Source: Nitrososphaerota archaeon
GTDB taxonomy: Archaea > Thermoproteota > Nitrososphaeria > Nitrososphaerales > Nitrosopumilaceae
Assembly (NCBI GenBank): GCA_016872055.1
Contig: VHBH01000001.1
Coordinates: 124,001 to 188,000, forward strand
Length of the DNA: 64,000 nucleotides
Direction: 5' to 3'
Part shown: piece by piece, positions 25,160 to 33,851 of the stretch
How the letters are laid out: the number at the start of each line of letters is the position of its first letter
Numbering within the stretch: position 1 is the first letter of the stretch
Position numbers and translations under genes: made by a program
Notes under the pieces: model-generated
The model's input: the letters and a program-made list of their open reading frames with translations, nothing else
Database searches by the model: none
Told to the model about the DNA's origin: nothing

Positions 25160-25753
25160 TTACAGTTTTTCAGTAAACTCTTTTGTGCCCTGCTTTGTCA
25201 ATACCAAGACATCAATTCCGTCACCAGAAAACGAATCCCTCATTGTTGCTGCTTTTACAGACTTTATTGCAAGCTCTGTTGCATCTTTTTCTGACATGTT
25301 TGGTTTGAATTGATGATCCAAAACACCCAATGCCATTTCTGCACCTGTTCCAACTGCCGCATAATCATCTGGAAGAACAGAGCCTAATGGATCCAGTGTG
25401 AATATGGATGGCTTTCCAACCACTCCGCCAACAATAACCTGAGTCAGTAATGGAAAGAATCGTCTCTCATACATCATGTTTGACATCATTTTTGCTATAG
25501 AGTTCTGCGGAACGTCCCGCTTTAGCTCCATTTTGCGTATCTTGGCGAGTGCCTTTATCTGCAAGACCAAGATTTGCATGTCTGCAACTAGTCCTGCAAC
25601 GCTTGTACCTACTTTATCGGTCAGTGTGTATGTCTTTTTGGTGTTCTTGGATACCAAGAAATTGCCATATGCTATTCTTTTTTCGCTTGCAAAAACTACA
25701 CCGCCATCAAAAGTGATTCCCACTGCGGTCGCACCTGGCATGTACATTGACAT
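25160..25753 (-). CDS. psmB: Proteasome beta subunit lacking the catalytic Thr1
   Basis: 197 residues of the 20S core beta fold: VVFASEKRIAYGNFLVSKN, AGLVADMQILVLQIKALA, YAAVGTGAEMALGVLD and RDSFSGDGIDVLVLT. Active beta subunits are cleaved before a threonine (G|TTTVGI). Here the sequence is MSMYMPGATAVGI, so position 1 is Ala, while Glu17 and Lys33 remain. This subunit is predicted unprocessed and inactive, to be paired with a catalytic beta elsewhere, as reported for Sulfolobus-type archaea with two beta subunits. TATA at 25776-25783 fits a leaderless message. Confidence 0.92.
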   Translation of the reverse strand: MSMYMPGATAVGITFDGGVVFASEKRIAYGNFLVSKNTKKTYTLTDKVGTSVAGLVADMQILVLQIKALAKIRKMELKRDVPQNSIAKMMSNMMYERRFFPLLTQVIVGGVVGKPSIFTLDPLGSVLPDDYAAVGTGAEMALGVLDHQFKPNMSEKDATELAIKSVKAATMRDSFSGDGIDVLVLTKQGTKEFTEKL

Positions 25754-25775
25754 GTTTTTGTTTGATTCGGATGCA

Positions 25776-25783
25776 CTTTAAAG
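25776..25783 (-). promoter_or_regulatory. TATA box for psmB
   Basis: CTTTAAAG, centred about 27 nt upstream of the psmB ATG at 25753, would start transcription at or next to the start codon. Confidence 0.5.
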
Positions 25784-25804
25784 TCTTTTCTGGGTAATAT
25801 AGGC

Positions 25805-27148
25805 TCAGAACCTATCTATAATATGGCACATGCATTTTGTTGTCTTTTTGAGTAGATCTATCCTTGCAAATTCGTTTGGTGAATGAATCCTTGCAAACAT
25901 GTATGTCGATCCAATGGAAATACATGGGGCCTTCAAAACATTGGCAAAGGAGTGCATTGGGCCAGTTCCCGCATTGGAGACATTGACGATGTAGCTGCCA
26001 AAGGATTCCTTTGCCGCCTGCTTTACTATCCCTACAAACGGACTGGACGGGTCCGTCCTTGACGCTGCCTCACCATGAAATATCTTGACCGATATATCAG
26101 AAAATCCGTGTTTTTTGAGATGTGCCTTTAGGCGTGCGATTTGTTTTTTGGGATCCATCTTTGGTACCAACCTGAAATCAATTTTCACAGTTGCAGAAGA
26201 CGGAAGTACCGTTTTTGCTCCTGGTAATGTATAGCCCGAAATCATGCCGGCAATGTTACATGTTGGGTTCCCTGCCAATGCCTTTTTGACATTAATGCCT
26301 TTCATGTTATTTACAAATTGTACAATTCCATATTCTGACTTGAATCCAGATTCGTCAAACGGCTCGCGCGATAACAGTTTCAAGTCTTCTTTGTTAAACG
26401 ATGTTACTTCACGGTACCAGTCTTTGATGAGAATTTTTCCAGAAGAGTCTCGCAATGTCTTGAGTGCATCAATTAATCGCCATGCGGGATTTTTAATTAT
26501 TACAGCAAGACTAGAGTGAGCATCTCGAATGGATTCTTTGGCGGTAAGCTCCACATATAGAAGTCCTTTCATGCCAAGTCCGATTATTGGTCTGGATTTT
26601 GCGTCAACATAACCAAATTCCCAGATTACACCATCACATGCAAATTTTTTGCGGTATTTTTGGAGATATTGCTCCATGTGCGTACTGCCAATTTCCTCTT
26701 CTCCCTCAATTACAAATTTTACCGTACATGGTACATCACCAGTTTCTTGCAAGAATGCCTCCACTGCCTTGATTCTGGTGATCAGCTCGCCCTTGTCATC
26801 CGCAGAACCACGGCCGAAAATCTTGTTACCTTTTACTATACCACTAAACGGCGGATCATCCCAGAGCTCAAATGGTTCTGCAGGCTGGACGTCATAATGG
26901 TTGTAGAATAGAATGATCTTGTTTGGGTTTTTCTTTGATTTTATCTCACCATAGACTAGAGGCGCTACTCCCTTTAGCCTGAGAATTTCAGAGTGTATTC
27001 CGGATTTTTTGAGTATTTTTGCGACTAGTCTTGCAGATTGTTCAATTCCCTGGTTTTTTGCAGAAACACTTGGCTGCCGTATCAAGGTCTGCAAATCAGA
27101 TACCAAGTTTGGCATGTTCCTATCTACATGTGCAAGAATTTTTTTCAT
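25805..27148 (-). CDS. M20-family metallopeptidase (dipeptidase-like)
   Basis: 447 residues. The zinc-binding motifs of clan MH are present: ILFYNHYDVQPAEPFELWDD (His and Asp ligand), GRGSADDKGELIT (bridging Asp), EGEEEIGSTH (catalytic Glu pair) and a C-terminal SIGSTYMFARIHSPNE (His ligand). The family includes carnosinase-like dipeptidases and succinyl-diaminopimelate desuccinylase. No signal peptide is present, so it is cytosolic peptide turnover. Its start overlaps the nnrD stop by 4 nt. Confidence 0.9.
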   Translation of the reverse strand: MKKILAHVDRNMPNLVSDLQTLIRQPSVSAKNQGIEQSARLVAKILKKSGIHSEILRLKGVAPLVYGEIKSKKNPNKIILFYNHYDVQPAEPFELWDDPPFSGIVKGNKIFGRGSADDKGELITRIKAVEAFLQETGDVPCTVKFVIEGEEEIGSTHMEQYLQKYRKKFACDGVIWEFGYVDAKSRPIIGLGMKGLLYVELTAKESIRDAHSSLAVIIKNPAWRLIDALKTLRDSSGKILIKDWYREVTSFNKEDLKLLSREPFDESGFKSEYGIVQFVNNMKGINVKKALAGNPTCNIAGMISGYTLPGAKTVLPSSATVKIDFRLVPKMDPKKQIARLKAHLKKHGFSDISVKIFHGEAASRTDPSSPFVGIVKQAAKESFGSYIVNVSNAGTGPMHSFANVLKAPCISIGSTYMFARIHSPNEFARIDLLKKTTKCMCHIIDRF

Positions 27149-28005
27149 CGGATCACTTTGTCAAATGGCTTCATTGCACTTGAGATATTGTCAATCAGAT
27201 CAGTTGCGACGATGTGGAATCCATGTTTTTTCTGTGTCAGCTTGCCAGCAGTACCGTTAACAAATGAAGCTGCGGCTGCCGATTCCAAAGAATTTCGATT
27301 CTTTGTTAGCATTGCAACAACTAAACCAGACAAGACATCTCCCGTCCCACCTACAGTCATTGACGGAAGATTCTTTGGGTTAAGATATGTCTGCTTGCCA
27401 TCAGATATGACATCAATTGGCCCTTTGAGAAGTATTGTAACAGAATGCTCTCTGGCATGTTTTTCAACGAGTGTTACCCTTTCTTTGATTTTATTTGGAG
27501 GTAAAACCCCAAACATTCTTTGAAATTCACCTGCATGTGGAGTCAATACTATATTTTGCGGCAAAACTGGTAAGATGGAGTTAACCAATGCGCTTGCATC
27601 AAGTGACAATCTTACATCTTGGGCAGATAATTCCCTGACCAGTGTTTTGAGTCCTTCTTCGTCTGCTACTGCAAGGCCCATGCCGATTGTTGCAGAGTCC
27701 AATCCAGACTGGACTTGGCCTAACAGCTTGTTTGCAGAGCCGCGCGTAAGCTTGGCGTCAACCATCGGAATTACTATCAGGTTTGGAGAAATCGCCCTGG
27801 TTGCAGAGGCATTAATCTTTGGAACTGCAGTGTAAACAAGGTCGGTTCCCGCTCGAAGTGCTGCAAGTGATGCCAGAATTGGCGCTCCGTGGTATTTGTA
27901 GCTACCACCAACCACTAGGACCTTGCCGTTTTGCCCCTTGCGAGAGTCAATCTTTCGTCCTGGGATGAATTTCTTTACTAGGAGTGGTGTGAGTTTTTGG
28001 GCCAC
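27145..28005 (-). CDS. nnrD: ADP-dependent (S)-NAD(P)H-hydrate dehydratase
   Basis: 286 residues of the ribokinase-like YjeF C-terminal family, repairing hydrated NAD(P)H. Visible: GRKIDSRKGQNGKVLVVGG, the family KYHGAPILASLAALRAGTDL, IVLTPHAGEFQRMFG, and the anion hole/catalytic PSMTVGGTGDVLSGLVVAML. The epimerase (YjeF N) domain is absent, so it must be encoded elsewhere. It overlaps the M20 peptidase by 4 nt on the same strand. Confidence 0.92.
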   Translation of the reverse strand: MAQKLTPLLVKKFIPGRKIDSRKGQNGKVLVVGGSYKYHGAPILASLAALRAGTDLVYTAVPKINASATRAISPNLIVIPMVDAKLTRGSANKLLGQVQSGLDSATIGMGLAVADEEGLKTLVRELSAQDVRLSLDASALVNSILPVLPQNIVLTPHAGEFQRMFGVLPPNKIKERVTLVEKHAREHSVTILLKGPIDVISDGKQTYLNPKNLPSMTVGGTGDVLSGLVVAMLTKNRNSLESAAAASFVNGTAGKLTQKKHGFHIVATDLIDNISSAMKPFDKVIR

Positions 28006-28015
28006 CAGTCTTCTA

Positions 28016-28500
28016 GATATGGTTTGGATAAATTTTCTTCGATTATTGCAGCTTTTCGTTTTTTATCAATTAGATGGTGGTGTCTTGTGCTTCCTTTGAC
28101 TTTTGCTCTATTTGTTATACAAACCAATCATGTTCTAGCCTTAGCTACTCTTCTGAGATTTGCAGTTTTGGTAGAGTTTCATGGAGTTTTTTAATTAGCT
28201 CGTCCGATCTTTCTTTTTCTTCGTGATTATTCTGTTTGCTTTTTCAAGTTAAATTACTTTGGTTTTAAGCTTCGCGATTAGTCTTTGTAAAATGGATTCC
28301 TTCCAATTGTCTTCCTCCTCGATTTTCTCAAATTCTCGGATTTTGTCTTGAGTATACATGTCAGTTCCTCGAGCATTCGTTCTCGTTGGATTGATTTTAG
28401 CATACACATTCAACTGCAAAGCAAGTTTTGCAATGTCTTGCTTTGTCAAGTGGTTTTCTGATTAAATTAGGCCAAAATTATCCATACTCTTTTCGGTCTC
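28016..28500 (-). pseudogene. Decayed gene with several stops and a frameshift
   Basis: One strand reads as continuous protein-like sequence interrupted by stops: KFGETEKSMDNFGLI, stop, then a 66-codon open piece (28449-28249) with DIAKLALQLNVYAKINPTRT and REFEKIEEEDNWKESILQRL, stop, then EKANRIITKK. A shift leads to HEEKERSDELIKKLHETLPK and further stop-broken pieces. Charged, helical composition suggests a coiled-coil or regulator. The family is not recognised. It fills most of the 600-nt gap between nnrD and trmI. Confidence 0.45.
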
Positions 28501-28613
28501 ACCAAACTTATTTTTTTCCGGATTTTTTTATGTGCATATAGTAATCGGAATTGTTTGTCTGAACATAAAAAAGAGTATTAGATAGTGTGTATGTCATACA
28601 AACAATCAGCACA

Positions 28614-29444
28614 CTAGGCTGGTTCTGGGGCTTCTTCTGATTGTTCTTTAGATTGCTTTTTGGACTTTCTATCATAGAACGCCTTTCTTGCAAAGGCAAT
28701 GTACGTGGTGTGTCCAATCCCATAAAACGAATGTCGTGTTTTTCCTTCCCTTGCCTCTATTGTTCGCAAGATATGTTCAGAGCACTCTATATCGGTAAAC
28801 TCGTTTTCAATTAGGGACGCTGTGAGCTTTTCCAGCTGATTCATCGTAGGACAAATAGCAATAAATGCTCCAGAGCCCTTGAGCATCTTTCGCACCTGCG
28901 GGACTACAATCCACGGATCCCCCAAATCTACTACTGCCATGTCCATATCAGACAGTGGCATTTTCTTGGCAATCTTGAGGTCTTGCTCGTGCATTGTTAC
29001 ATATTTTATCATACCAGCTCTGGTGATGTTCTTTTTTGCAATCTCCATAAAGTCAGGTGCCACATCAAATGTGTAGACATGCCCCCTGGGCTTAACAATA
29101 CTTGCCAAAAATGTAGTTAGTGCACCGCTTCCGGTGCCAATCTCTAGTATTTTCTGCCCCGATTGCACCCCTGAGCGGGCTGCAATATACCCTAGATCCT
29201 TTGGATATACAATTTGCGTACCGTGTTGGCTCCTCATTACAAAGTCGTGAACTGTCGGCTCTATCAGATACACGTACTTGTCCTTGTTTGTTCTCAGTCT
29301 GCTGCCAAACTCTTTTCCTATTGCATCCTTGTGTTTAATTACACCGACATGAGTATGCAATGACTGTTTTCTGTCTATTTTTTGGAGCCATTTCTTAGAA
29401 TCATTATAGAAAAACAAAACATATGCGTTGTTTTTTATCTTCAT
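28614..29444 (-). CDS. trmI: tRNA (adenine-N1)-methyltransferase, TrmI type
   Basis: 276 residues using S-adenosylmethionine to methylate A57/A58 in the tRNA T-loop. The N-terminal beta domain is followed by VYPKDLGYIAARSGVQSGQK, the SAM site ILEIGTGSGALTTFLASIV, acidic VYTFDVAPDFMEIAKKN, and the family MAVVDLGDPWIVVPQVRKM. The C-terminal 20 residues are a charged tail (KSKKQSKEQSEEAPEPA). A TATA-like TTATTATT stands upstream. The 46-residue gene and argS lie upstream on the same strand. Confidence 0.93.
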   Translation of the reverse strand: MKIKNNAYVLFFYNDSKKWLQKIDRKQSLHTHVGVIKHKDAIGKEFGSRLRTNKDKYVYLIEPTVHDFVMRSQHGTQIVYPKDLGYIAARSGVQSGQKILEIGTGSGALTTFLASIVKPRGHVYTFDVAPDFMEIAKKNITRAGMIKYVTMHEQDLKIAKKMPLSDMDMAVVDLGDPWIVVPQVRKMLKGSGAFIAICPTMNQLEKLTASLIENEFTDIECSEHILRTIEAREGKTRHSFYGIGHTTYIAFARKAFYDRKSKKQSKEQSEEAPEPA

Positions 29445-29478
29445 AATTTGGCACTTTGCGGTTCGAATAATAAGCTAT

Positions 29479-29619
29479 CTAGAACGTATTGGTCTTTTGG
29501 ATCATACTTAACGCTTCCAAATAGTCATGAATTTGTGCATGTGTCTGATTCAGATCCATTAATTTATTCACATTTACGTACAGTTTGGAAGATACTCTTA
29601 GTTTGTTCAAAACAAACAT
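29479..29619 (-). CDS. 46-residue small protein between argS and trmI
   Basis: ATG 29619 lies 5 nt after the argS stop and the frame is open to TAG 29479-29481. The product (FVLNKLRVSSKLYVNVNKLM, then DLNQTHAQIHDYLEALSMIQ) is amphipathic and looks coding. Position and strand suggest expression with argS. No family is recognised; it could also be untranslated leader for trmI. Confidence 0.35.
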   Translation of the reverse strand: MFVLNKLRVSSKLYVNVNKLMDLNQTHAQIHDYLEALSMIQKTNTF

Positions 29620-29624
29620 CGCTA

Positions 29625-31502
29625 TTACATTCTTTCAGGTGTATCTATTCCAATTAAATTCAGGGCTTTTTGTAGGCATCTCTGAAATGCAGACACGATG
29701 CATATTCTTGCATTGAGTAGGTAAGGCTCTGCGTCCAATACCCTTACATGCTCATAAAATCCATTAAACGACACCGCAAGCAAATAGCAATATTTTGCAA
29801 TCACCTTAGGTGACAGGTTATTTGCAGCATCCTCCACTACCAAGTCAAACTTGCCAATTACCTTTACAAGTGCTGACTCGTATTGGTCTTGGAGCAACTC
29901 AAATTTTGCATCAAAGTTTGGCTTTGAATTTGATTTTTCTAAGATTCGACTAGCCCTTGCATACGCATACTGGATGTACGGCGCAGTGTCTCCTTCTAGG
30001 CTTAATGATTTTGTAGCGTCAAAGGTTATGATCTTGTCTAGATCCTGCTTTAACATTTCGTATCGGAGTGTGGCGACTGCTACATTTTTTGCAATTTTGT
30101 GCAGAATATCATTAGACAGTTCAGGGTTACGCTTTTTGGTCTCTTCTAGTGTTTTTTGCTCCAACGTATCCAAAATCTTGTCTGCATTGACATAGAGTCC
30201 TTTTCTGCCAGACATTTGCGCACTTTTTCCCCCAGTATCTAATCCTAGTGAATTTGCAGTATCTGACGATAACGTTACCGATTCGTATGACAAATGCACA
30301 TATTCCTTTTTGTTTTGCCCAAACTTTGCCATCAATTTAGTGATTATATTTTGAAGTCTGGCTTGCCTGGAATCAATTACTGTGATAACTTTGTCTGAGG
30401 AATAGTTTTGTTTTGGGATATCATTTGGAATTAATGTGGTTTGGTATAGTGGTTTACCGTTTGGCTGATCACAATACTTTGTATAGTAGAATGGGTCTTC
30501 GACTAGTCCTAGCTTCCATGCCGCATAGGGAATATCTTTTGCAATGTATGTGGCAGTACCGTTGCTTCTAACCAAAATCTTGTCTTCTTCACCATCTACA
30601 AGTATTACCCAGCAGTCCTTGTTTTTTCCTTCGGACTCGAATTTTATTAGGTTCATCTGTTTTAGTTTTTCAAATATTTGTGGCCAAAGATGAGAGCGAA
30701 TTATTTCAGACTCGAAATTCAGACAGTCATATGACACGCCAAACCTCCAGCAAGTCTTAAGCTGTTCAGAGAGAACCTGGCGGGTAATATTCGATGCAAA
30801 ATTCGCAGTCTCGGAATTGCCGTCCTCGATTTCTTTAAGGATTTGGTTTCTTTTTTCTTGTAATTCCGGGTTTACCTGATAATTTTCTGTGGTCTTTACA
30901 TAGACTTCATCTCCGCAGTAATGATCAAATTTCTGCCCTGCTGGAGGCTCCTTCGAAAACCCAAGGTGCCTAAAGCCAAGCAAAATGTCTGCTACCTGCA
31001 ACCCAGAATCATCCACATAGTTTAGCGTGTTGATTCTGTATCCTGCCTTTTGCAATATTCTGATTATCGAATCGCCAACTACAACATTTCTTACATGTCC
31101 AATGTGTAGCGCCTTGTTTGGGTTGACACTTGTGTGTTCTACAGTAATTGTTGCACCAGACCCAACATTTACAGAGCCATAATCATCCTTTTGGGATTGT
31201 ACAATGATGATTTTACCTAGCTTACCAGTATCTGCAAAAAAATTTACATAACCAGACGGGTGCGCCTCTACTTTCGAGACCAGTCCTCCTAGGAATAGTT
31301 GATATTCGGTTGCTATTTCTTGCGCTATCTCATTTGGCCTCTTCTTTAGAGCCTTTGCAGCCAAAAATGCAACATTGCAGCTTACATCCCCAAACCCTTC
31401 CTTTGCAGGTTCTAGTGAAAACGCAATGTCGGAAATCTTTTGCTGCTCCAGTATTATCAGGAGGTTTTTTCTAATTTCATCTAATAAAACTCGAAAGCTC
31501 AA
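29625..31502 (-). CDS. argS: Arginyl-tRNA synthetase
   Basis: A 625-residue class I synthetase charging tRNA-Arg. The N-terminal additional domain is followed by the HIGH box in NPNKALHIGHVRNVVVGD, the KMSK-equivalent loop in SAQMSGRKGLYVNA, and the anticodon-binding C-domain with APYIQYAYARASRIL. Length is normal for archaeal ArgRS. The start ATG at 31502 lies 3 nt after the stop of the phosphatase gene upstream, so the two are cotranscribed. Confidence 0.96.
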   Translation of the reverse strand: MSFRVLLDEIRKNLLIILEQQKISDIAFSLEPAKEGFGDVSCNVAFLAAKALKKRPNEIAQEIATEYQLFLGGLVSKVEAHPSGYVNFFADTGKLGKIIIVQSQKDDYGSVNVGSGATITVEHTSVNPNKALHIGHVRNVVVGDSIIRILQKAGYRINTLNYVDDSGLQVADILLGFRHLGFSKEPPAGQKFDHYCGDEVYVKTTENYQVNPELQEKRNQILKEIEDGNSETANFASNITRQVLSEQLKTCWRFGVSYDCLNFESEIIRSHLWPQIFEKLKQMNLIKFESEGKNKDCWVILVDGEEDKILVRSNGTATYIAKDIPYAAWKLGLVEDPFYYTKYCDQPNGKPLYQTTLIPNDIPKQNYSSDKVITVIDSRQARLQNIITKLMAKFGQNKKEYVHLSYESVTLSSDTANSLGLDTGGKSAQMSGRKGLYVNADKILDTLEQKTLEETKKRNPELSNDILHKIAKNVAVATLRYEMLKQDLDKIITFDATKSLSLEGDTAPYIQYAYARASRILEKSNSKPNFDAKFELLQDQYESALVKVIGKFDLVVEDAANNLSPKVIAKYCYLLAVSFNGFYEHVRVLDAEPYLLNARICIVSAFQRCLQKALNLIGIDTPERM

Positions 31503-31505
31503 TGA

Positions 31506-32240
31506 CTACAACTCCGAAAGGCTTGGCGCAAGCTTGTCTAATGCCTCAATTACTCCATCTCCAGCATGAGAAGACACAACCATCTTTGCCCAAGATTTTA
31601 CATCGTCAAACGCATTACCCACTGCAATGCTGTATCCTGCCATCATAAACAATGGAACGTCTGTCTCGCTGTCGCCAATTGCGATTACGTCCTCTGAACG
31701 AATGTCCAGCTTTTTCATAACCTCTTTGAATCCCACAGTCTTGTCTATACCTGCTGAGTTTATGTGGATTGCATATTGGCTGTCTGCAATTACCACGTCC
31801 ATTGATGCGTCTTGTGTTATTTTTTGCGCATCTGCAATGTCAAATGTTCTCTCTAGTACGACTTCGGTCATTCTAGGAAAAACTGGCTTTTCTTGCACAT
31901 TGTTAATTTTTGTACGAATTAGTGACAGTGCCTGAAGGCATTTTTCCTTATTCCCAATCAGATGGTGTTGGTTTGTCCCATAAGTGATACATCCACCGTT
32001 TTCCCCAACGCCTACTGTGTCTAGTCCACCAAAGACCCCAAGTAAATATGCCTCAACTGATGATCTGCCAGAAACCAAAATTACATTGTGACCCATTTTC
32101 TTCATGTGGCGCAAAGAATTTAGTGCACCCAAATGAATTCTTCCTCCACCGTTTTCTGTTATTGTACCATCAATATCCACTGCGAATGTTCTGCGCCTCA
32201 TGTGGGATTTTGTGCTAGGACCCAGATAATAATCAATCAA
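31506..32240 (-). CDS. pgp: Phosphoglycolate phosphatase, archaeal HAD type
   Basis: 244 residues of the HAD superfamily, Cof/TA0175 branch. Motif I is FAVDIDGTITENGGG, motif II LVSGRSS, and motif III/IV is VIAIGDSETDVPLFMMAGYSIAVGNA (two short pieces, IAIGDSETDVPLF and VGNAFDDVK). The family dephosphorylates phosphoglycolate or related small sugars. The ATG at 32240 is used, though an ATG nine codons in is equally close to the fold. It precedes argS by 3 nt and is divergent from the DRG gene. Confidence 0.88.
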   Translation of the reverse strand: MIDYYLGPSTKSHMRRRTFAVDIDGTITENGGGRIHLGALNSLRHMKKMGHNVILVSGRSSVEAYLLGVFGGLDTVGVGENGGCITYGTNQHHLIGNKEKCLQALSLIRTKINNVQEKPVFPRMTEVVLERTFDIADAQKITQDASMDVVIADSQYAIHINSAGIDKTVGFKEVMKKLDIRSEDVIAIGDSETDVPLFMMAGYSIAVGNAFDDVKSWAKMVVSSHAGDGVIEALDKLAPSLSEL

Positions 32241-32280
32241 AAGATTTTATTGACAAACCAAGACGTCTTAATTGAAATCA

Positions 32281-33384
32281 ATGGGAATTCCAGAAAAAAT
32301 AAAGGCAATCCAAGATCAGATACACCAAACTCAGCTAAACAAGGCAACAGAGCACCACATTGGTTTGCTAAAAGCAAAGATTGCCAAGCTGAAACGAGAG
32401 CAAGAAACAGTTCAAACAAAAAAGACCGGAATCAGCTCGGACGGATTTGATGTAAAGCGCACGGGTGATGCAACGGTTGTGTTTATCGGATTGCCGAGCG
32501 TTGGAAAATCCACCTTACTTAACAAATTAACCGGCTCGCGTTCTGCAGTAGGCGCTTACCAATTCACTACGCTAACCGTAGTGCCTGGCATGATGGAATA
32601 CAGGGGTGCTAGGATCCAAGTGTTGGACTTGCCTGGAATCATCGAGGGGGCATCGAGAGGAAAGGGACTTGGAAAAAGAATTCTTGCTGTTGCACGCAGT
32701 GCAGACTTGGTCATTTTGATACTGGATGTTTTTCAGCCATATCACGAAGATGTTTTACGAACCGAGCTTGGTAACATCGGCATACGACTTGACCAAAAGC
32801 CACCGAACATAGTAATAGAAAAGGCATCTACTGGAGGCATAGCAGTTGCACAGCAGGTAAAGCTGGAATCCATGTCCGAAAAACTCGCGCGTGAAATACT
32901 AAATGTGTATGGATATACCAGTGCCAGAGTAGTAATACGCGAAGATATTACTTCTGAGCAATTAGTTGACTATTTAACAGGTGACAAAAGTTACGCAGAA
33001 TCTGTCACAGTACTAAACAAGGTGGACCTAGTAGACCCCAAGTTCGTCAAAGAGGTCACGGCCAAGGTAAAATCCAAGGTAATTCCAATTTCCGCAGACT
33101 CTGGCCTAAACATTGAATTTCTCAAAGAAAAAATCTACGAAAAACTTGATTTTATCCGATTATACATGAGACCAAAGGGTGGGGAAACGGATTTCAAAGA
33201 ACCGCTAATCATTAGAAGAAACTCCACAGTAGAAGATGTCTGTAACAAATTACATCGTAGCATGAAAAAAGAATTTCGTTATGGACTGGTTTGGGGTAAA
33301 AGTGTCAAGTTTGGAGGACAGCGAGTGGGCCTGCAACATGTTCTGCAAGACGAAGATGTTTTGACAATAATTAAGATACGTTGA
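32281..33384 (+). CDS. DRG-family GTP-binding protein
   Basis: About 367 residues from ATG 32281; a TTG three codons upstream is possible. It has a helix-turn-helix-like start, then the G domain with GLPSVGKSTLLNKLTG (G1), the DLPGIIEGASRGKGLGKR switch II (G3) and a NKVD (G4) in VTVLNKVDLVD. A C-terminal TGS domain ends VLQDEDVLTIIKIR. DRG proteins act with ribosomes in translation. Its stop overlaps a potential TTG start of the zinc-ribbon gene. Confidence 0.94.
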   Translation: MGIPEKIKAIQDQIHQTQLNKATEHHIGLLKAKIAKLKREQETVQTKKTGISSDGFDVKRTGDATVVFIGLPSVGKSTLLNKLTGSRSAVGAYQFTTLTVVPGMMEYRGARIQVLDLPGIIEGASRGKGLGKRILAVARSADLVILILDVFQPYHEDVLRTELGNIGIRLDQKPPNIVIEKASTGGIAVAQQVKLESMSEKLAREILNVYGYTSARVVIREDITSEQLVDYLTGDKSYAESVTVLNKVDLVDPKFVKEVTAKVKSKVIPISADSGLNIEFLKEKIYEKLDFIRLYMRPKGGETDFKEPLIIRRNSTVEDVCNKLHRSMKKEFRYGLVWGKSVKFGGQRVGLQHVLQDEDVLTIIKIR

Positions 33385-33392
33385 GTGTAAAA

Positions 33393-33569
33393 ATGGATCA
33401 AGAATCAGAGAATCGCTGGTGCAATTACTGCATGATCAAGACAAAACAACAAATCATTTTCATTGCAAAGAACGCAACATACAAGCGTAGAAGACAATAC
33501 AAATGCACAATTTGTAACCATACGAGTTGGTTGCAAGGAAAAAGGCCATCAGCTGAAAGTGTTTACTGA
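33393..33569 (+). CDS. Small zinc-ribbon-like protein following DRG
   Basis: 58 residues from ATG 33393 (a TTG at 33381 overlaps the DRG stop). Two CxxC knuckles (RWCNYCMIKT and YKCTICNHTSW) separated by a basic stretch KNATYKRRRQ make a single zinc ribbon. The linkage to DRG recalls eukaryotic DRG partners (DFRP zinc proteins), but homology is not evident from this length. It may bind RNA through its basic loop. Confidence 0.7.
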   Translation: MDQESENRWCNYCMIKTKQQIIFIAKNATYKRRRQYKCTICNHTSWLQGKRPSAESVY

Positions 33570-33684
33570 GATTTTTGCGATCAGAAATTTTTTGTAATAA
33601 AAAAAATCGTGTACATTATGTAATCAGTTGGTGTAATTTTGTTTAGTATTACTATAGAAAAACCAGCGAACATCACTTTTTGTA

Positions 33685-33804
33685 ATGGCTACTAAACGTA
33701 AAGCAGCTAAGCGAAAGGCAGCTCCAAAGAAGAAGGCAGCTCCAAAACGTAAAGCAGCAAAGCGAAAAGCTCCAAAGAAGAAGGCAGCAAAGAAACGACG
33801 ATAA
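33685..33804 (+). CDS. 39-residue Lys/Ala-rich basic protein (histone H1 tail-like)
   Basis: The frame MATKRKAAKRKAAPKKKAAP continues with the same KRKAA/PKKKAA repeat to KKRR and TAA. About half of the residues are Lys or Arg, and apart from Ala and Pro there is only the Met and Thr at the start. This composition matches eukaryotic H1 C-tails and bacterial Hc1/AlgP-like proteins, so DNA or RNA compaction is likely. A strong hairpin terminator follows 9 nt after the stop, indicating a discrete transcript. It is too short for ordinary gene finders. Confidence 0.8.
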   Translation: MATKRKAAKRKAAPKKKAAPKRKAAKRKAPKKKAAKKRR

Positions 33805-33812
33805 GTCGTAAA

Positions 33813-33834
33813 GCGTCAATCAATAGATTGACGC
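33813..33834 (+). terminator. Hairpin terminator after the basic protein gene
   Basis: GCGTCAATC-AATA-GATTGACGC is a perfect 9-bp stem with a 4-nt loop, followed by an A/T-rich stretch containing TTCTTTTTCT. It lies between the basic-protein stop and the convergent gene ending at 33852, so it could serve both directions. Confidence 0.7.
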
Positions 33835-33851
33835 AAAATATTCTTTTTCTA

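Noticed and set aside
27997-28194. 65-codon + strand frame in the nnrD-trmI gap
   Set aside because: Antisense to ordered, protein-like pieces of a decayed minus-strand gene.
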